The notes under the pieces: generated by a model
Databases searched by the model: none
The model's input: the letters and a program-made list of their open reading frames with translations, nothing else
Told to the model about the DNA's origin: nothing
Source of the DNA: Brachybacterium sp. YJGR34
Lineage (GTDB): Bacteria > Actinomycetota > Actinomycetes > Actinomycetales > Dermabacteraceae
Assembly (NCBI RefSeq): GCF_003347015.1
Contig: NZ_PNFB01000012.1
Span: 40,386-104,385, forward strand
DNA: 64,000 nucleotides
Direction: 5' to 3'
Translations under genes and position numbers: made by a program
Shown here: piece by piece, positions 23,793 through 32,564 of the stretch
How the letters are laid out: each line of letters starts with the position of its first letter
Position numbering within the stretch: position 1 is the stretch's first letter

Positions 23793-25115
23793 ATGCACGC
23801 TGCGCGCGGCCGCCGACACCCCGGGGGATCACCCCCACCGATCCGTCCCTCCCGCCGTTCCCTCATGCTCGGCGCCGGACTGCTGCCGCTGACCCTCGCA
23901 GGCTGCGGCTCCGACCCCACGATCTCCGACGACCCCGACGAGCTGGTCATGTGGTACTGGGACCGCTCCGCGAGCCCCGAGCTGCTGGAGCAGGCGACCG
24001 AGCAGATCCCCGGCACGGAGAAGCAGCTGCGGGCGGACACGATCGGCACCAACTTCGACACCAAGCTCCGCACCAGCCTGGCCGGGGACGCCTACATCCC
24101 CGACATCACCTACATCAACTCCAACAACGCCCTCTACTTCACCAACGAGAACCTCTTCCTGGACCTCGGCGAACTGGGAGCGGACGCGGTCAAGGACGAC
24201 TACTACGAGTGGAAGTGGAACCTGGGGATGACCCCGAGCGGGCGCTTCTGCTTCTTCCCGTTGGACATCGGCCCCACCGGCTACTTCTTCCGGCAGGACG
24301 TCTTCGAGGAGGCGGGGCTGCCGAGCACCCCCGAGGAGGTCTCCTCCGCGATCTCCACCTGGGAGGACTGGATCGCGCTGGGCGTCGAGCTCAAGGGAGG
24401 CGCCGATTCCTTCCTCATCAACGACGCGCAGGCCGTCTTCGAGAGCTTCCTGAACTCGAGCCCCGAGCGCTACTTCGACACCGACGACAACGCCCTGTAC
24501 CTGCAGCCGGACAGCGCGGTGCGCCAGGCCTGGGACACGGCCGTCGCCGCGGTCGAGGCCGGCGTGACCGCCCGGATCCCTCGCGATCGGGCGACCGATC
24601 AGAACGCGGCCTGGTCCAGCGGCCGCACCGCCGGTCAGATCGGCGCCGCCTGGTGGACGCAGGTGCTCGAGGAGACCGCGCCGGACACCGCAGGACTGTG
24701 GCGCCTGGCCTCGCAGCCGGTGCGCGCCGGGAACAGCGGCGGCTCCTTCGCCGCCCTCCCCCACACCTGCAAGGATCCCGAGGCCGCGCTCGCCTTCATC
24801 ATGTGGATCAACTCGCCGGAGAACCAGGCCGCCGCCTACCGGGACGTCCAGCTGTTCCCCTCCACCCCCGGCTCCTTCGAGGAGCTCAGCTACGAGGGTG
24901 ACTTCTACGGGGAGCAGGATCCGCTGGAGTTCTTCTCCTCCGCGGCCGAGACCGTGCCGGAGTCCTTCATCAGCACCTACGAGACCATGATCGGCGGCTC
25001 GTTCTCGCTCGAGATCACGAACGTCGAGACCTCCGGCAAGGATCCCGAGGCCGCCTGGGACGACGCGATCGCCCAGTCGGAGCGGGTCCTCATCAAGCGA
25101 GGAGTCCTCTCATGA
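23793..25115 (+). CDS. ABC sugar importer, substrate-binding lipoprotein
   Basis: 440 residues. Extracellular solute-binding protein of the carbohydrate (CUT1) type. The signal has a twin arginine (SRRSLMLG) and lipobox LAGC with Cys38, pointing to Tat export and lipid anchoring. Mature domain features: VMWYWDRSAS, the DITYINSNNALYF segment, and the C-terminal MWINSPENQAAAYRD. The ATG at 23793 sits six bases after AGGAGG; an ATG at 23787 would touch that site and is less likely. Overlaps the next gene by four bases. The ligand is unknown. Confidence 0.9.
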   Translation: MHAARGRRHPGGSPPPIRPSRRSLMLGAGLLPLTLAGCGSDPTISDDPDELVMWYWDRSASPELLEQATEQIPGTEKQLRADTIGTNFDTKLRTSLAGDAYIPDITYINSNNALYFTNENLFLDLGELGADAVKDDYYEWKWNLGMTPSGRFCFFPLDIGPTGYFFRQDVFEEAGLPSTPEEVSSAISTWEDWIALGVELKGGADSFLINDAQAVFESFLNSSPERYFDTDDNALYLQPDSAVRQAWDTAVAAVEAGVTARIPRDRATDQNAAWSSGRTAGQIGAAWWTQVLEETAPDTAGLWRLASQPVRAGNSGGSFAALPHTCKDPEAALAFIMWINSPENQAAAYRDVQLFPSTPGSFEELSYEGDFYGEQDPLEFFSSAAETVPESFISTYETMIGGSFSLEITNVETSGKDPEAAWDDAIAQSERVLIKRGVLS

Positions 25116-26092
25116 GCACCGCAGCCCCCGCGCGCCCGAGCCCGGTCCGCACCGCCGCGGACCCCAGCGCCAAGCGGAAGCGGAAGATCCGGGAGATCCT
25201 GCCGCTGTACCTGGCGATCTCGCCCTTCTACCTGCTGTTCGCCGTCTTCGGACTGTTCCCGATCGTGTTCTCCATCGTCCTGTCGTTCATGGACTGGGAC
25301 GGCATGGGCGAGATGACCTTCGTGGGCCTGGCCCAGTACCAGTTCCTCATCACCGACGGCCGCTTCTGGAACGCCGTCGCCAACACCTTCATCATCTGGT
25401 TCCTCTCGACCATCCCGATGCTGTTCTTCGCGATGGTCATCGCGTTCCTGCTGCACCAGAACATCCGGTTCACGAAGTTCTACCGGGTGGCGTTCTTCCT
25501 CCCCAACGTCACCTCGATGGTGGCGATGGCGATCGTCTTCGGCTCGGTCTTCTCCGACACCTTCGGCCTGGTCAACTCCGCGTTCACGGCGCTGGGGCTG
25601 GACACGGTGCCGTGGCTCTCCAGCCCCTGGGGCATCAAGGTGACGATCGCCGTCATGGTGATCTGGCGCTTCACCGGCTACAACGCGATCATCTACCTCG
25701 CCGGGCTGCAGTCCATCCCGACGGACCTGTACGACGCCGCGAAGGTCGACGGCGCCAACCTGGCGCAGGTCTTCCTCCGGGTGACCGTGCCGATGATGCG
25801 GCCGATCATCCTGTTCACGGTCATCACCTCGACCATCGGCGGGCTGAGCCTGTTCACCGAGCCGCAGGTGCTGCTCGGCGACAGCGGCGGCGCCGGCGAG
25901 GCCGGCATGACGATCGTCCTGTACCAGTACAACCAGGCATTCACCCAGTTCGACTTCGGCTACGGCTCGGCGATCGCCTGGGCGCTGTTCCTGATCGCCG
26001 CCGTCTTCGCGATCATCAACTGGCGCCTCGTCTCCGGCCGCGGGGACGATTCCCGGCGCCGTGCCGCTGCGACGAAGGAGACCCGGCGATGA
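25112..26092 (+). CDS. ABC sugar importer permease (MalF/UgpA type)
   Basis: 326 residues, six predicted membrane helices. Carries the EAA-loop signature near YDAAKVDGANLAQVFLRVTV, which contacts the ATPase. N-terminal cytoplasmic segment is basic (AKRKRKIREI). Starts at the ATGA overlapping the binding-protein stop and ends at an ATGA with the second permease. No ATPase gene is in the operon, so a shared MsiK-type ATPase elsewhere is presumably used. Confidence 0.93.
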   Translation: MSTAAPARPSPVRTAADPSAKRKRKIREILPLYLAISPFYLLFAVFGLFPIVFSIVLSFMDWDGMGEMTFVGLAQYQFLITDGRFWNAVANTFIIWFLSTIPMLFFAMVIAFLLHQNIRFTKFYRVAFFLPNVTSMVAMAIVFGSVFSDTFGLVNSAFTALGLDTVPWLSSPWGIKVTIAVMVIWRFTGYNAIIYLAGLQSIPTDLYDAAKVDGANLAQVFLRVTVPMMRPIILFTVITSTIGGLSLFTEPQVLLGDSGGAGEAGMTIVLYQYNQAFTQFDFGYGSAIAWALFLIAAVFAIINWRLVSGRGDDSRRRAAATKETRR

Positions 26093-26982
26093 GCACCATG
26101 ACACCTGTCCCCTCGCGCCCCGCGACCCCGGAGCGGCCGATCCCCAAGCACTACGCCGCCCGCGGCAGGATCGCCACCGTCGTCACGCATCTGTGCGTGA
26201 TCATCGGCGTGCTGCTGTCGATCTTCCCGTTCTACTGGCTGGTGGTCATGTCCACGCAGACCACGGCGGAGATCTTCGGCTATCCCCCGAAGCTCACCTT
26301 CGGCACCAGCTTCGTGGAGAACGTGCAGAGCGTCGTGACGAGCGTGGATCTGCTGGGCTCGCTGCTCAACACGATCATCGTCTCCACCTGCTGCGCGGTG
26401 CTCGTGATGTTCTTCGACTCCCTGGCCGCCTTCGCCTTCGCGAAGTTCGACTTCCCCGGCAAGAAGGCGCTGTTCATCCTGCTCATCGCCACGATGCTGG
26501 TGCCCGGGAGCCTCTCCCTGGTGCCGAGCTTCATCCTCATGTCGGAGTTGGGCTGGGTGGGCACCCTGCAGGCGCTCATCGTCCCGGGCGCCGCGAACGC
26601 GTTCGGCATCTTCCTGCTGCGGCAGATGGCGGCCGGTTCGATCCCGGACGAGCTCGTGGAGTCCGCCCGCATCGACGGGGCCGGGTTCTTCACGACCTAC
26701 TGGAGGGTGGCGGTGCCGCTGCTCCGCGGCGGTCTCGCCTTCCTGGGCATCTTCACCTTCATCACGGCATGGAACGACTACGTGTGGCCGCTGATCGTGC
26801 TGGTGGACCCGGAGCGACAGACCCTGCAGACCGCCCTGCAGAACCTCAACTCGCTGTATCTCACCGACTACGGGATGGTCATGGCCGGTGCGCTCATCAG
26901 CGTCCTGCCCCTGATCGGCGTGTTCATCATCGGCTCGCGCCACTTCATCGCGAACATCGCCGCCGGCGCGATCAAGGGCTGA
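26089..26982 (+). CDS. ABC sugar importer permease (MalG/UgpE type)
   Basis: 297 residues, six predicted helices, with the EAA-loop DELVESARIDGAGFFTTYWR and the MalG-type end (FIANIAAGAIKG). Start ATG at 26089 overlaps the first permease stop; GAAGGAG is seen about 10 bases upstream. It forms the transport channel with its neighbour. The stop codon lies at the beginning of a 25-base direct repeat. Confidence 0.93.
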   Translation: MSTMTPVPSRPATPERPIPKHYAARGRIATVVTHLCVIIGVLLSIFPFYWLVVMSTQTTAEIFGYPPKLTFGTSFVENVQSVVTSVDLLGSLLNTIIVSTCCAVLVMFFDSLAAFAFAKFDFPGKKALFILLIATMLVPGSLSLVPSFILMSELGWVGTLQALIVPGAANAFGIFLLRQMAAGSIPDELVESARIDGAGFFTTYWRVAVPLLRGGLAFLGIFTFITAWNDYVWPLIVLVDPERQTLQTALQNLNSLYLTDYGMVMAGALISVLPLIGVFIIGSRHFIANIAAGAIKG

Positions 26983-27059
26983 TCGACGAACTGCGAGCCT
27001 GCGAGCGGGAGGAGATCAGCGAAGCAGACACCGACTGATCGACGAACTGCGAGCCTGCG
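26979..27059. repeat. 25-base direct repeat across the permease stop
   Basis: Copies at 26979-27003 and 27035-27059 are identical and begin with ctgatcgacgaactgcgagc. The first copy includes the permease stop codon, and the period is 56 bases. It looks like a local duplication or a recombination scar at the end of the cassette operon. Confidence 0.8.
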
Positions 27060-27066
27060 CGACCCC

Positions 27067-27130
27067 GGATCGGGCCTGTCAGACGGTGCGGTGAGCCCCT
27101 GCTCACCGCGCCGGATGACAGGCCCGATCC
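27067..27130. terminator. Large bidirectional hairpin
   Basis: Outer arms of 15 bases (ggatcgggcctgtca at 27067-27081 and its exact inverse at 27116-27130) enclose an inner hairpin gcggtgag/ctcaccgc. Located between the convergent permease and hydrolase genes, so it should stop transcription from both sides. No T-tract. Confidence 0.75.
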
Positions 27131-27199
27131 CACCGCGGGCACGACGAGGGACCTGCCGCCGCAGCGGAGGGACACCTCCCGGCGACCTGCGGTCGGGGG

Positions 27200-28030
27200 T
27201 TACGGACGCAGCGTGCGACGGAAGAACGCGGCGGCATCGGCCGCGACCTCCTGTTGCAGCGCCGGGTCACCGCCGTCCGGGCCGTCGATGAAGGCGTAGT
27301 GCCCGGCGTCCGTCCCGAGTTCGCGGGCGTCGGCGCCGGGGATCCCCGCGGCGTAGCGGAGGGCATTGGACGCGGGCGGGACGGAGGTGTCGCCGCCGCC
27401 CCAGCGCACGGCCGTCGGGCGGGCGACCGTGGCGAGGCTGTCGGAGGCGACGAAGACGCCCAGGGGACACAGCAGGTATCCGGCGGCCACGCGGTCGTCC
27501 CGGTAGGACGCCGTCGCCGGCTCCGCCCAGGCGGCACGCTCGTCCGCGCTGTGCTCGGCCCGCAGGTGCTCGACGATCCCGGGGAACTCGGGGGTCGGCG
27601 GAGCGGGGACCTCGCCCGAGACCAGACCGGTGAACAGCGCCCGGTCCACGCGCGCCCCGAGCAGCGCAGCCACCGTGTAGCCACCGATCGAGAAGCCGGC
27701 CGCACCCACCGGGCCCGCCGGGTCGAGGACGTCCAGCACGCGCGAGAGATCCAGGGCACGGTCCCACCAGCGCACGAACGCCTCGGCGACGTACGGCTGG
27801 GTGAACGTGTTGCCGTGGTGATCGACCGCCGCCACCGAGCAGCCTGCCGCGACGATGCCGTCGATCACGCGGTGCAGGGACTGCGCGTCCCCTCCCGTCC
27901 CGTGCGAGACGAGCACGAACGGCGCCGCCGGATCGTCGGCGCGCCACAGGTGGGTGCGCACGGGTCGGGGACCGTCGCCGGAGTACGCGCGACGAGCGGG
28001 ATCGGTGAGGTCGAGGGTCTCGGCGCGCAC
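27200..28030 (-). CDS. Alpha/beta hydrolase, dienelactone hydrolase-like
   Basis: 276 residues without signal peptide. Alpha/beta hydrolase fold: oxyanion region FVLVSHGTGG, nucleophile elbow GFSIGG (Ser114), an acidic residue in the WGGGDTSVP region and a C-terminal catalytic His in DAGHYAFIDG. Insertions before the nucleophile (DHHGNTFTQPY) resemble the predicted dienelactone hydrolase group (COG4188). Substrate unknown. It lies at the rho-side end of the accessory cassette and is convergent with the importer operon; it may or may not belong to the same pathway. Confidence 0.8.
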   Translation of the reverse strand: MRAETLDLTDPARRAYSGDGPRPVRTHLWRADDPAAPFVLVSHGTGGDAQSLHRVIDGIVAAGCSVAAVDHHGNTFTQPYVAEAFVRWWDRALDLSRVLDVLDPAGPVGAAGFSIGGYTVAALLGARVDRALFTGLVSGEVPAPPTPEFPGIVEHLRAEHSADERAAWAEPATASYRDDRVAAGYLLCPLGVFVASDSLATVARPTAVRWGGGDTSVPPASNALRYAAGIPGADARELGTDAGHYAFIDGPDGGDPALQQEVAADAAAFFRRTLRP

Positions 28031-28112
28031 AGGGCTCCTTCGTCGGATCGAGGGTCCCGGCTCACGCTAGCGGACCGGCCGCCGCTGCGCTCGGGAGTCG
28101 TGCCGACAGCGG

Positions 28113-28147
28113 CGAGGGGCCGCCCCACCGTGGTGGAGGGCCCCTCG
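28113..28147 (-). terminator. Hairpin downstream of rho
   Basis: Arms cgaggggcc (28113-28121) and ggcccctcg (28139-28147), with an inner ccacc/ggtgg stem. It follows the rho stop in the direction of rho transcription and precedes the hydrolase start. Confidence 0.6.
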
Positions 28148-28181
28148 TCCCGGCGCTGTCCCGGATGTCCGGGCGCCCGAG

Positions 28182-30266
28182 TCAGTCGCTGCTGCGGCCG
28201 CCCGCGCTCGGCGTGTTCTTGGCGACGGTCATGAGGAACTCGGAGTTCGACTGCGTCTTCTTGATCCGCTCCATGAGCATCTCGAGCGCCTGCTGCTGCT
28301 CGAGCGAGCCCAGCACGCGGCGGAGCTTCCACATGATCGCGAGCTCCTCCTTGCCCATGAGCGCCTCCTCGCGACGGGTGCCGGAGGCGTTGACGTCCAC
28401 CGCCGGGAAGATGCGCTTGTCCGCGAGGTGGCGCGAGAGGCGCAGCTCCATGTTGCCGGTGCCCTTGAACTCCTCGAAGATGACCTCGTCCATCTTCGAG
28501 CCGGTCTCGACCAGCGCCGAGGCCAGGATCGTCAGGGAGCCGCCGTGCTCGATGTTGCGCGCCGCGCCGAAGAAGCGCTTGGGCGGGTAGAGCGCGGAGG
28601 CGTCCACACCGCCGGAGAGGATCCGGCCGGAGGCCGGGGCGGCGAGGTTGTAGGCCCGGGACAGGCGGGTGAGCGAGTCCAGCAGCACGACGACGTCGCG
28701 CCCCATCTCCACCAGGCGCTTCGCCCGCTCGATGGCGAGCTCGGCCACGATTGTGTGGTCGGAGGCGGGACGGTCGAAGGTCGAGGCGATGACCTCTCCC
28801 TTGACCGTGCGCTGCATGTCGGTGACCTCCTCGGGGCGCTCGTCGACGAGCACGACCATGAGGTGGGCCTCGGGATTGTTCGTGGTGATGGCGTTGGCGA
28901 TCTGCTGCATGACGATCGTCTTGCCGGCCTTGGGCGGTGCGACGATCAGTCCGCGCTGGCCCTTGCCGATCGGGGAGACCAGGTCGATCACGCGCGGGGC
29001 GACGCCCTGGGCCGGCGTCTCCAGGCGAAGACGCTCATCGGGGTAGAGCGGGGTCAGCTTGGAGAAGTCCACTCGGCTCCGAGCCCGGTCGACGGGGAGC
29101 CCGTTGACGGTGTCGACCTGCACCAGCGCCGCGTACTTGCCCTGGTTGCCGCCACCCTTGCCGCGGCGGTTCCGGCCACCCCCGCCGCCGTGGTGCGGCT
29201 GCTCGACGTGGTGGTCCTCGCCGTCTCGGGGCGCCTTGACCTGTCCGGTGAGGGCGTCGCCCTTGCGCAGACCGTTGCGCTTGACCTGGTTCATGGTCAC
29301 GTAGACGTCGCTGGGACCGGGCAGGTAGCCGGTGGTGCGCACGTAGGCGTTGTTGTCGCGGATGTCGAGGATGCCGGCGATCTGCATCAGCTCGTCGCCC
29401 TCGCGGACCTCCGCCTCGTCCTGCTGGTTGCCCTGGTTGCCCTGGTTCCCCTGGCCGCCCTGGTCGTTCTGTCCGCCGCGGCCGCGGCGCTTGCGGTCGC
29501 GGGAGCGGTTGCGGCTGCGGGGGCGGCCGCGGCGGTCGTCGTCGTAGCCGTCGCCGCCCTGGCCGCGGTCCTCCTCGGCCTCGCCGGAGCGGTCCGGGAG
29601 CTCGATGTCCTCGAGCCGGCGGCGCTGGCCGCCCTGCTTGCCGCCGTCCTGGCGGCCTCCGTCCTGCCCGCCGCCGCGGCGGCCCTGGCGCTCGCGGCGG
29701 TCGCCCCCGGAGCGGTCCTCGCGCTCGCGACGGTCACCGCCGGAACGATCCTCGCGCTCGGTGGACGCCTCGCGCTGCTCCTCGCGCCGCCCGGCCTCGG
29801 GCTCGCCGGTGTTCTCGCCGCCGCGCCGGCTCCCGCGGGAGCGGTCGCTGCGGTCCTCGGGCAGGTCGATGCCGAGATCCGGGGTCCGGTCCTCGGCCGT
29901 GGCGGAGGAGGCGTCGTCGGCGGAGCCGGAGTCCGCGGCGCCGCGCGCCTCGGTGCTCCCGGCCGCCGGGCGACGGCGCCCGGAGCGGGTCGCGGTCCGG
30001 GCCTCGCGCTGCGGCGCGTCGGAGTCCTGCGCGGCCGAGGGCGCGGACTCGGCCGATCGCCGGCGGGGCTCCGCGGCGGCGGTGTCAGCGGCGGCCGGGG
30101 CGGTCGCCGATGCGGCGGCGGGGGCGGAGCCGCCTCCGCGGATCGCCTCGATCAGCTCGCCCTTGCGCAGGCGACGGGCTCCCTTGATGCCGAGGCCGGC
30201 AGCGATGGACTGCAGCTCGGGAAGCTTCTTCGCCGCGAGATCTGCGCCGGAGGTGGTGTCGTTCAC
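28182..30266 (-). CDS. rho: Transcription termination factor Rho with long Arg/Gly/Asp insert
   Basis: 694 residues, against about 420 in E. coli. Hexameric RNA-dependent ATPase. Residues 1-45 are the N-terminal helical domain. About 45-285 is a low-complexity Arg/Glu/Asp/Gly/Gln insert (for example REREDRSGGDRRER), known from actinobacterial Rho. The cold-shock RNA-binding domain starts near 289 and contains a His/Gly/Arg-rich loop (HHGGGGGRNRRGKGGG). The ATPase has the P-loop APPKAGKTIVM, VVLVDERPEEVTDM and SGRILSGGVD. GTG at 30266 with GGAAGGA upstream is chosen; the longer open frame has no family support. Normally followed by rpmE; here the hydrolase and cassette intervene. Confidence 0.95.
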   Translation of the reverse strand: MNDTTSGADLAAKKLPELQSIAAGLGIKGARRLRKGELIEAIRGGGSAPAAASATAPAAADTAAAEPRRRSAESAPSAAQDSDAPQREARTATRSGRRRPAAGSTEARGAADSGSADDASSATAEDRTPDLGIDLPEDRSDRSRGSRRGGENTGEPEAGRREEQREASTEREDRSGGDRREREDRSGGDRRERQGRRGGGQDGGRQDGGKQGGQRRRLEDIELPDRSGEAEEDRGQGGDGYDDDRRGRPRSRNRSRDRKRRGRGGQNDQGGQGNQGNQGNQQDEAEVREGDELMQIAGILDIRDNNAYVRTTGYLPGPSDVYVTMNQVKRNGLRKGDALTGQVKAPRDGEDHHVEQPHHGGGGGRNRRGKGGGNQGKYAALVQVDTVNGLPVDRARSRVDFSKLTPLYPDERLRLETPAQGVAPRVIDLVSPIGKGQRGLIVAPPKAGKTIVMQQIANAITTNNPEAHLMVVLVDERPEEVTDMQRTVKGEVIASTFDRPASDHTIVAELAIERAKRLVEMGRDVVVLLDSLTRLSRAYNLAAPASGRILSGGVDASALYPPKRFFGAARNIEHGGSLTILASALVETGSKMDEVIFEEFKGTGNMELRLSRHLADKRIFPAVDVNASGTRREEALMGKEELAIMWKLRRVLGSLEQQQALEMLMERIKKTQSNSEFLMTVAKNTPSAGGRSSD

Positions 30267-30591
30267 CCGGGTTCCTTCCTGTCGAGCCGGACGGACCGGC
30301 TCTGTTCTGGTCTGGTGTGCCGCTCGCTCCCGAGGACGGGGTCTCCGGGGGTGCGGCGGCGTCTCCGAGCAGGGGTCGTGACCACGGTGCAGGGCACCGT
30401 CGAACGGCCTGCTGGTGTGCTTCGGGATGCGTCGGCGTCGGTACACGGGCCTGCGCGGCATGTCGTGCGCGGAGCGCTGGGACCATGCGGAACGCTGATC
30501 AGGGGTCACAGGCGACGAGAAGCTCTGCACGCAGCAGCCCGGAGGATCTGCAGCAGGTTTCTGCGTCGGGTGGTGCCATCTGGACGCAGGC
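30267..30591 (-). other. Untranslated leader region of rho
   Basis: A 325-base gap between the thrB stop and the rho start. I see no protein-coding sequence on the minus strand and no clear hairpin series. It is long enough for a rho leader that could be autoregulated, as rho leaders are in other bacteria, but the sequence alone does not show this. Confidence 0.4.
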
Positions 30592-31506
30592 TCAACCTAC
30601 CACAGGGGCGCTGGGGACCTGTCGCAGCGGCACCTCGGCGATCCGCCATGCGGCGGGCTCGGCGACGATCCGCCGCACCAGCGGCGCGAGCTCCGCGCGC
30701 CGCCCGGCCAGCACCAGCACCGAGGGCCCCGCGCCCGAGACCACGGCGGGGTGTCCCTCCTGGCGCAGGACGCGCAGCAGCTCGACGCTCTCGGGCATGC
30801 CCGGGGCACGCTGCTCCTGGTGCAGACGGTCCTCGGTCCCCTCCAGCAGCAGCTCCGGGGAGCCGGCGAGGGCGTGGACCAGCAGGGCGGAGCGCGCGGC
30901 ATTGATCACGGCATCCCCGTGGGGGACGGTCTCGGGCAGCAGTCCCCGGGCACGGTGGGTGGACAGTGTGGCGCGCGGCAGCAGCACCACGGGGCGCAGC
31001 ACCTCCTCGCCCACCGCGAGCGGGACGGCGCGGGCGCGCTCCCCCTGCATCCACGAGAGCACCACCCCGCCCAGCAGGGCGGGAGCCGCGTTGTCCGGGT
31101 GCCCCTCGAACTCCGCGGCGAGCTGGAGCACGTCCGTGTCGTCCAGGGCGCCCGGCTCGGCCAGCATCCCGCGCGCGAGCAGCAGCCCGGCGACGGTCGC
31201 GGCCGCGCTCGAGCCCAGGCCGCGCCCGTGGGGGATCCGGTTCACCGCCCGCAGGCGCAGGCCGGTCTGGGGCGCTCCGGCATGGTCGAGCCCGCGGCGC
31301 AGCGCCCGCACCACGAGGTGCTCCTCGCCGCCGGGCACCTCGCCGGCGCCCTCGCCCTCGACCTCGATCTCGATCCCGCCCGTGGTGGCCTCGACCCTCA
31401 GCTCGTCGCAGAGGTCCAGGGCCAGGCCCAGCGCGTCGAAGCCCGGCCCCAGGTTCGCGGAGGTCGCCGGGACCCGGACGGCGACCCGGGTGTTCTGGAT
31501 CCTCAC
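30592..31506 (-). CDS. thrB: Homoserine kinase
   Basis: 304 residues. Phosphorylates homoserine in threonine synthesis. GHMP-kinase motifs: [21 protein letters not shown] at the start, the ATP-binding [17 protein letters not shown] and the C-terminal [15 protein letters not shown] at 31506 overlaps the thrC stop (GTGA), so the two are translationally coupled. Last gene of hom-thrC-thrB. Confidence 0.96.
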   Translation of the reverse strand: MRIQNTRVAVRVPATSANLGPGFDALGLALDLCDELRVEATTGGIEIEVEGEGAGEVPGGEEHLVVRALRRGLDHAGAPQTGLRLRAVNRIPHGRGLGSSAAATVAGLLLARGMLAEPGALDDTDVLQLAAEFEGHPDNAAPALLGGVVLSWMQGERARAVPLAVGEEVLRPVVLLPRATLSTHRARGLLPETVPHGDAVINAARSALLVHALAGSPELLLEGTEDRLHQEQRAPGMPESVELLRVLRQEGHPAVVSGAGPSVLVLAGRRAELAPLVRRIVAEPAAWRIAEVPLRQVPSAPVVG

Positions 31507-32561
31507 AGTCCGATGGCCTCCGCCGCCGCGGCGATGTCCACGGGGACGACGGTGGGGGTCAGGTCGTGCTGTCCCAGCGCCGTGTCGATGTCCTTGAGGC
31601 CGTTGCCGGTGACGGTGATCGCGATCCGCGCGCCGGCGGGGACCAGTCCGCGCGCGGACTGCTGCAGCAGTCCGGCCACGCCGGCGGCCGAGGCGGGCTC
31701 GACGAAGATCCCCACCTCGCCGGCGAGGAGCTTCTGCGCGTCGAGGATCTGCTGGTCGCTGACGGCCTCGATGAGACCGCCCGAGTCGTCCCGTGCCGCG
31801 ACGGCGAGGTCCCAGGAGGCGGGAGCGCCGATGCGGATCGCGGTGGCGACGGTCTCGGGGTCGAGGATCGGGCGGCCGGCCACGAAGGGGGCGGCGCCCG
31901 CGGCCTGGAAGCCCCACATCTGCGGCAGCCCCGCCGTGATCCCGGCCTCGTGGTACTCGCGGTAGCCCATCCAGTAGGCGGAGATGTTGCCGGCGTTGCC
32001 GACGGGCAGGATGTGGATGTCCGGCTGCGTCCCCAGAGCGTCGGCCACCTCGAAGGCGGCCGTCTTCTGCCCCTGGAGGCGGTAGGGGTTGACCGAGTTG
32101 ACCAGCTCGATGGGGTGCTCGGCGTCGAGCTTGCGGGCGATCTCGAGGCAGTCGTCGAAGTTGCCGTCCACCTGGATCAGCTTCGCGCCGTGCACCACCG
32201 CCTGGGCCAGCTTGCCGGCGGCGATCTTCCCCTGCGGCAGCAGCACGGCGCAGGTCAGTCCCGCCGCGGTCGCGTAGGCCGCAGCGGAGGCGCTCGTGTT
32301 GCCGGTGGAGGCGCACACCACGGCGGTGGCGCCGTCGTTCTTCGCCCGGCTCATCGCGGAGACCATCCCGCGGTCCTTGAAGGACCCCGTGGGGTTCATG
32401 CCCTCGACCTTGATGTGCACCTCGGCGCCGACCGCGCGGGACAGGGCAGGGGCGGGCACCAGCGGGGTGCCTCCCTCCCCCAGGGTCAGCAGGGTGTCGT
32501 TCTCGTCGAACGGCAGGTGCTCTCGGTACTCGGCGAGGACGCCGCGCCACTGGTGGGCCAT
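31503..32561 (-). CDS. thrC: Threonine synthase
   Basis: 352 residues. PLP enzyme converting O-phosphohomoserine to threonine. PLP-lysine in [15 protein letters not shown], the PLP-phosphate loop in [11 protein letters not shown] and [16 protein letters not shown] are all present. ATG at 32561, three bases after the hom stop. The length corresponds to the short actinobacterial class. Confidence 0.97.
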   Translation of the reverse strand: MAHQWRGVLAEYREHLPFDENDTLLTLGEGGTPLVPAPALSRAVGAEVHIKVEGMNPTGSFKDRGMVSAMSRAKNDGATAVVCASTGNTSASAAAYATAAGLTCAVLLPQGKIAAGKLAQAVVHGAKLIQVDGNFDDCLEIARKLDAEHPIELVNSVNPYRLQGQKTAAFEVADALGTQPDIHILPVGNAGNISAYWMGYREYHEAGITAGLPQMWGFQAAGAAPFVAGRPILDPETVATAIRIGAPASWDLAVAARDDSGGLIEAVSDQQILDAQKLLAGEVGIFVEPASAAGVAGLLQQSARGLVPAGARIAITVTGNGLKDIDTALGQHDLTPTVVPVDIAAAAEAIGL

Positions 32562-32564
32562 GGA

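Noticed and set aside
23513..23892. Small open frames inside the divergent promoter region
   Set aside because: Arg/Pro/Ala-rich, no ribosome binding site, and they overlap operators and the binding-protein start.
28428..30905. 825-residue open frame on the plus strand across rho
   Set aside because: Ala/Val/Leu-rich antisense artefact of the Rho coding region; no domain or ribosome binding site.
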